Source of the DNA: Caryophanales bacterium UBA1245
GTDB taxonomy: Bacteria; Bacillota_I; Bacilli_A; ML615J-28; CAG-313
Direction of reading: 5' to 3'
NCBI GenBank assembly: GCA_002308275.1
Contig: DBWF01000022.1
Coordinates: forward strand, 25,207 to 34,235
DNA: 9,029 nucleotides
The notes under the pieces are model-generated. The model did not search any database. It saw only the letters and a list, made by a program, of their open reading frames with translations, and was not told the DNA's origin. This document shows, in pieces, positions 5,979 to 9,029 of this stretch (positions are counted from its first letter, which is position 1; every line of letters starts with the position of its first letter). The position numbers and the translations under genes were made by a program.

Positions 5979-6000
5979 AAATCGCAAAAAAGTGTATAAT
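5972..6000 (+). promoter_or_regulatory. Sigma-A promoter of efp
   Basis: TTGTCA (5972-5977), a 17-bp spacer and a perfect TATAAT (5995-6000). This is one of the strongest matches in the window, fitting for a translation factor. Transcription should start near 6007, leaving a leader of about 27 bases. Confidence 0.8.
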
Positions 6001-6033
6001 TTACTTGATATAAAATGAGGAAGGAATAGAAAT

Positions 6034-6591
6034 ATGATTACAACTGCAGATTTTAAAACTGGATTAACAATTATTTATAATGGTGATCCATGCGTTATTT
6101 TAGAATTCCAACATGTAAAACCTGGTAAAGGTGCTGCCTTTGTTCGTACAAAATTACGCAATTTAAGAACAGGTGCTAATATTGATTATTCATTTAACGC
6201 TGGTGTTAAAATGGAACAAGCCATTATTGAAAAGCGTAAAATGCAATATTCATATTCAAGTGGGGATGCTTACGTGTTTATGGATATGGAAACATGGGAA
6301 CAACTTGAAATTCCTGCTGAAAGAATGAAATGGGAAGCAAACTTTTTACTAGAAGGTGCTGAAGTTGAAATTGTTATGTATGGAAGCGAAGTATTAGGCA
6401 TTAATATCCCAGAAAAAATTGCTCTCGAAGTAACTGAAAGTAGCCCAGCTGTTGCTGGTAACACTGCTACAAATGCATTAAAAGAAGTAACACTTGAAAC
6501 TGGTTTCAAGGTAAAAGTTCCAATGTTCATTGAACAAGGCGATAAAATCATTGTTACTACTTTTGATGGTAAGTATTCAGCAAGAGCCTAA
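6034..6591 (+). CDS. efp: Translation elongation factor P
   Basis: A 185-residue EF-P, the standard length. EF-P binds between the ribosomal P and E sites and relieves stalling at consecutive prolines. The N-terminal domain carries HVKPGKGAAF (27-36) with Lys32 at the loop tip, the lysine that many bacteria modify; the modifying enzyme is not encoded in the window. The OB domains follow, with VPMFIEQGDKI and the end KVKVPMF...GKYSARA typical of the family. GAGGAAGGA (6017-6025) precedes ATG 6034. It has its own strong promoter, is divergent from ispH, and is followed closely by a hairpin and the glycosidase gene. Confidence 0.98.
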   Translation: MITTADFKTGLTIIYNGDPCVILEFQHVKPGKGAAFVRTKLRNLRTGANIDYSFNAGVKMEQAIIEKRKMQYSYSSGDAYVFMDMETWEQLEIPAERMKWEANFLLEGAEVEIVMYGSEVLGINIPEKIALEVTESSPAVAGNTATNALKEVTLETGFKVKVPMFIEQGDKIIVTTFDGKYSARA

Positions 6592-6604
6592 TCTAATTAA
6601 AAGG

Positions 6605-6638
6605 AAGCTAACTGGTGAGGATGCCAATTAGCTTTTTT
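6605..6638 (+). terminator. Intrinsic terminator or attenuator between efp and the glycosidase gene
   Basis: AAGCTAACTGG (6605-6615) pairs with CCAATTAGCTT (6624-6634) with one C-A mismatch and an 8-base loop; a run of six T (6633-6638) follows. It ends only 4 bases before the AAAGGAG ribosome binding site of the next gene, leaving no room for a promoter between them. Confidence 0.8.
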
Positions 6639-6657
6639 GCTTAAAGGAGTGTTAATA

Positions 6658-8625
6658 ATGAAAAAAATATTATTATCAATTATTTTACTTTCCCTTTTGA
6701 TTATCGGAAAGGGATTAGTAGTTTCTGCAAATCCCATTAGTGCTGATAGTGGGCCTGCTCATTTTGAAGTAAATGCACTAGTTGAACATAACGATTTACG
6801 TGCTGGCGTTGTTCATGAAAAATATACTGCTTATGTTAGCAATACTTTAACTGGCTTTAATGCAGCTGGTAGTGGTGGTGGAGGAACTAATATAAGCGGA
6901 CAATTATATCCTCAGAGTGTTAATTTTTTGTCTATCCCACAAGGCTCAAATGCAAGAATCGTTAACTGGGCGATGTCTGGTCCATATTTTTCTTCTTGGA
7001 AAAAGGGAACTGTTGAATCAATGGCACTTGATTTTGAAAGCCAAAATCCAGGATGGAAGGTCATTGCTGCGATAAATGCTGACTTTTTTGATATTAGTGG
7101 GCATCAACCTCTAATGCAAGCACCATCTGGATCATGTATGGTAAATGGTGAGTTATATAAGGCTACATCGAGAACATCAGTCGGTTTTACAAATAAAAGT
7201 GAAGGCGCTACATTAGTCGGCAATCAAAGCATAACATTTAGCGAACAATTGTATCTATGCTTTTATGATGAAGATGGTGTATTAAAAGGTGAATTTGCCT
7301 CTGCGACAATTAACCCAGAAGTTCCAAACGAAGAGTTAAGCATTTATCACTCATATTATTATTTTCCAGAAGGAATGACATATGAAGATAATATAAGAGA
7401 ATACTTTACTTGCAGTTTACCAGTAAATGGATTTGTTGTTTCAGAAAATAAAGTTCAACAAGAAGTATGCTATTCAACTAGTTCTTATTATGGATCGGGC
7501 ATTTGTGAAGAAAATTTATCTTCAAGTACGCTTATTCAACCTGGAACCTTTGGCTTTTACACGACAAATGAACAAATTAATTCGCTTGCTAAAGAATACC
7601 CAAATATCACAATCGGTAGAAAAGTTGTTGGAGCATATGCAGAATGTGATAATATTAGTGGCTGTGGTGATACTTTAGTTTATAATGGCGTGGGCTGTAT
7701 TCTAAACAATAAAGAACGTCATCCACGAACAATAGTTGGTGTTAAAGCTGATGGTACAGTTGTTTTATGTACAGTTGATGGTCGGCAGCCTAATAATGAC
7801 ATGTATGGAATGACATTGGATGAGTTATCAGCAACACTTTTAGCTTATGGATGTGTTGAAGGTTATAATTTAGACGGTGGCGGTTCTACAACGATGATTA
7901 TTCGTGATGGTAAAAAGTTTAGAACGCTGAATTCTCCATCAGATGGTTCTCCACGGAATGATGCTAATGCTTTGCTAGTGGTTGTTCAAGATATTGACTT
8001 AGGAATTGAAGAAATTACAGATACAACATGCACTCTTAAAGCGCCTACTAGCATTAAGGGAACACAAATAGATAATATTGTTGTCCATATGGATGGACGT
8101 GATTTTAATCTTGTTGATAAAGTCACTATTAATCAATTAAAAACTCATCAAAGCTATAAAATCGAATATGAATATGATCGTACTTATCATGGCGTATTAA
8201 CTCACGTAACTGGTGAAGCATTTAGTATTCAGACAGGTTATAAGATTCCACAACTAAAATCATTTATAATAAATAAGAGTGAATCGTTAGTTAATGTTCA
8301 TTTAGAATTGGATGATCCAGATGGAGTTGTAGATGAAATCAGATTATACTATACTAAGGGAAGCAAAGTTGTAGCTGGTAATAGTATTACTCTTGATAAT
8401 AATGGTTTAAGAGATGAAGATTATTCAATAGTGGTCTTTTATACTTTAGATTCTACAACGAAGTACAGTGATGTTCTTGAGTTCAAGAATCCTACAATTC
8501 AAGAAGTGTCCCCTGAAAAAGAAGTTAAAAATGGCTGCTTCAACAAATCAGGCATGATAGTTGGCATTATTGTGAGTTTATCTTTAATATCTCTATGCAT
8601 CAAGCGCAACAAAAATCAACATTAA
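6658..8625 (+). CDS. Exported phosphodiester glycosidase-family protein with C-terminal membrane anchor
   Basis: A 655-residue surface protein. Residues 1-24 are a signal peptide (MKK, hydrophobic core, VVSA before NP). The catalytic region (about 100-446) belongs to the NAGPA-like phosphodiester glycosidase family, related to the enzyme that removes terminal GlcNAc from phosphodiesters. Its marks are AAINADFFD (137-145), RTIVGVKADGTVV (357-369), TVDGRQ (372-377), the GMTLDELSATLLAYG stretch (384-398) and NLDGGGSTTM (404-413). Residues about 447-615 look like two fibronectin-III-like beta domains. The tail is charged, then NGC (625-627), a 17-residue hydrophobic helix (632-648) and KRNK, which should anchor it with the enzyme outside. 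No LPXTG motif is seen. The start is ATG 6658, with AAAGGAG at 6643-6649; an in-frame TTG at 6637 would sit in the terminator. The substrate is unknown: perhaps a glycan phosphodiester such as teichoic acid or mucin-linked sugar (inference). Confidence 0.88.
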   Translation: MKKILLSIILLSLLIIGKGLVVSANPISADSGPAHFEVNALVEHNDLRAGVVHEKYTAYVSNTLTGFNAAGSGGGGTNISGQLYPQSVNFLSIPQGSNARIVNWAMSGPYFSSWKKGTVESMALDFESQNPGWKVIAAINADFFDISGHQPLMQAPSGSCMVNGELYKATSRTSVGFTNKSEGATLVGNQSITFSEQLYLCFYDEDGVLKGEFASATINPEVPNEELSIYHSYYYFPEGMTYEDNIREYFTCSLPVNGFVVSENKVQQEVCYSTSSYYGSGICEENLSSSTLIQPGTFGFYTTNEQINSLAKEYPNITIGRKVVGAYAECDNISGCGDTLVYNGVGCILNNKERHPRTIVGVKADGTVVLCTVDGRQPNNDMYGMTLDELSATLLAYGCVEGYNLDGGGSTTMIIRDGKKFRTLNSPSDGSPRNDANALLVVVQDIDLGIEEITDTTCTLKAPTSIKGTQIDNIVVHMDGRDFNLVDKVTINQLKTHQSYKIEYEYDRTYHGVLTHVTGEAFSIQTGYKIPQLKSFIINKSESLVNVHLELDDPDGVVDEIRLYYTKGSKVVAGNSITLDNNGLRDEDYSIVVFYTLDSTTKYSDVLEFKNPTIQEVSPEKEVKNGCFNKSGMIVGIIVSLSLISLCIKRNKNQH

Positions 8626-8654
8626 GCTAAGTGTATTTGCACTTAGCTTTTTTT
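8624..8654 (+). terminator. Intrinsic terminator of the glycosidase gene
   Basis: A perfect 10-bp stem, AAGCTAAGTG (8624-8633) with CACTTAGCTT (8640-8649), loop TATTTG, then a run of T to 8654. The stem begins within the stop codon TAA (8623-8625). Confidence 0.9.
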
Positions 8655-8678
8655 CAAAAACAAAAAAGATAAAAATAC

Positions 8679-8707
8679 TTGCATTATCTAATCTACTATG
8701 CTATAAT
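8679..8707 (+). promoter_or_regulatory. Promoter of the tRNA-Leu operon
   Basis: TTGCAT (8679-8684), a 17-bp spacer and a perfect TATAAT (8702-8707) with a TGC extension. Transcription should start near 8714, leaving a leader of about 25 bases before tRNA-Leu; within it CGTG (8716-8719) can pair with CACG (8731-8734). Confidence 0.72.
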
Positions 8708-8738
8708 ATAAAAGCCGTGAATATGAGAACCACGAAAT

Positions 8739-8821
8739 GCGGGTGTGGCGAAACTGGCAGACGCGCTAGACTTAGGATCTAGTTCTTCGGAGTGCAGGTT
8801 CGATTCCTGTCACCCGCACCA
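8739..8821 (+). tRNA. tRNA-Leu, anticodon TAG (reads CUA and related CUN)
   Basis: Acceptor GCGGGTG (8739-8745) pairs with CACCCGC (8811-8817), then A73 and encoded CCA (8819-8821). The anticodon arm is CTAGA / CTTAGGA / TCTAG. A small extra arm (TTC-TTCG-GAG) follows, as expected for a class II tRNA. It is the first gene of the cluster. Confidence 0.97.
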
Positions 8822-8827
8822 TTTGTT

Positions 8828-8903
8828 GGTCCCGTGGTGTAGTGGTTAACATGCCAGTCTGTCACACTGGAGATCGCGAGTTCAAGTCTCGTCGGGACCG
8901 CCA
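8828..8903 (+). tRNA. tRNA-Asp, anticodon GTC
   Basis: Acceptor GGTCCCG (8828-8834) pairs with CGGGACC (8893-8899), G73, encoded CCA (8901-8903). The anticodon arm is CCAGT / CTGTCAC / ACTGG. It lies 6 bases after tRNA-Leu, so the two are cotranscribed. Confidence 0.97.
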
Positions 8904-8916
8904 TTTGATAAATTAT

Positions 8917-8993
8917 GCGCCCGTAGTTCAATTGGATAGAATACTTGACTACGGATCAAGGGGTTAGGGGTTCGAATCCTCCCGGGCGCGCCA
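8917..8993 (+). tRNA. tRNA-Arg, anticodon ACG (reads CGN after A34 deamination)
   Basis: Acceptor GCGCCCG (8917-8923) pairs with CGGGCGC (8983-8989), G73, encoded CCA (8991-8993). The anticodon arm is CTTGA / CTACGGA / TCAAG. A34 is normally changed to inosine by TadA, which would let it read CGU, CGC and CGA. Confidence 0.96.
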
Positions 8994-9008
8994 TCTAATA
9001 ATTTTAAT

Positions 9009-9029
9009 CGGGAAATAGCTCAGCTTGGT
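9009..9029 (+). tRNA. Probable tRNA-Pro, 5' end only (runs off the window)
   Basis: The last 21 bases begin CGGGAAA, then TA and the D arm GCTCAGCTTGGT. The rare C at position 1 and this D arm match the start of bacterial tRNA-Pro. The anticodon lies outside the window, so the identity rests on the 5' half only. Confidence 0.75.

Noticed and set aside
6270..6551. Minus-strand open frame inside efp
   Set aside because: It is antisense to a conserved gene and has no initiation signals.
7427..7678. Alternative plus-strand frame of 83 codons inside the glycosidase gene
   Set aside because: It is out of frame with a continuous, motif-bearing reading frame and has no start signals.
8714..9029. 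Tandem structured repeats resembling an array
   Set aside because: They are tRNA genes with different anticodons; their similarity is limited to conserved tRNA features.

Overview
The window is AT-rich chromosomal DNA from a low-GC Firmicute. The layout points to Bacilli or a Mollicutes-like relative that keeps the standard genetic code (Acholeplasmatales, RF39, Izemoplasma or Erysipelotrichales type; this placement is inference). The support is strong AGGAGG-type ribosome binding sites, sigma-A promoters with mostly 17-bp spacers, the conserved comEC-holA-rpsT block, UGA used as a stop (pgsA), an MEP-pathway gene (ispH), and tRNA genes with encoded CCA.

Region 1 (1-2530): the 3' end of a ComEC-like competence gene, a hemolysin III/PAQR-type membrane protein with its own near-consensus promoter, holA (DNA polymerase III delta), and the convergent rpsT (ribosomal protein S20). 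holA and rpsT share a bidirectional terminator. Region 2 (2620-4434): a pgsA-recA operon with an 8-bp gene overlap, then a hairpin and a single tRNA-Arg(CCT) with its own terminator. Region 3 (4457-6000): a small nitroreductase and the convergent ispH share a second bidirectional terminator. ispH and efp are then divergently transcribed from a compact 108-bp intergenic region where their putative -35 elements coincide. Region 4 (6034-8654): efp, a hairpin, and a 655-residue exported phosphodiester glycosidase with a C-terminal membrane anchor. Region 5 (8679-9029): a tRNA operon with tRNA-Leu(TAG), tRNA-Asp(GTC), tRNA-Arg(ACG) and the first 21 bases of a probable tRNA-Pro.

Almost all genes are housekeeping: replication, recombination, translation, phospholipid and isoprenoid synthesis. 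I see no mobile element, CRISPR array, toxin-antitoxin pair, riboswitch or defence system, and no convincing undescribed system. The points most worth a second look are the C-terminal tail and missing promoter of the glycosidase, the shared -35 site of ispH and efp, the tRNA-Arg promoter that overlaps the recA stop codon, and some altered residues in IspH.
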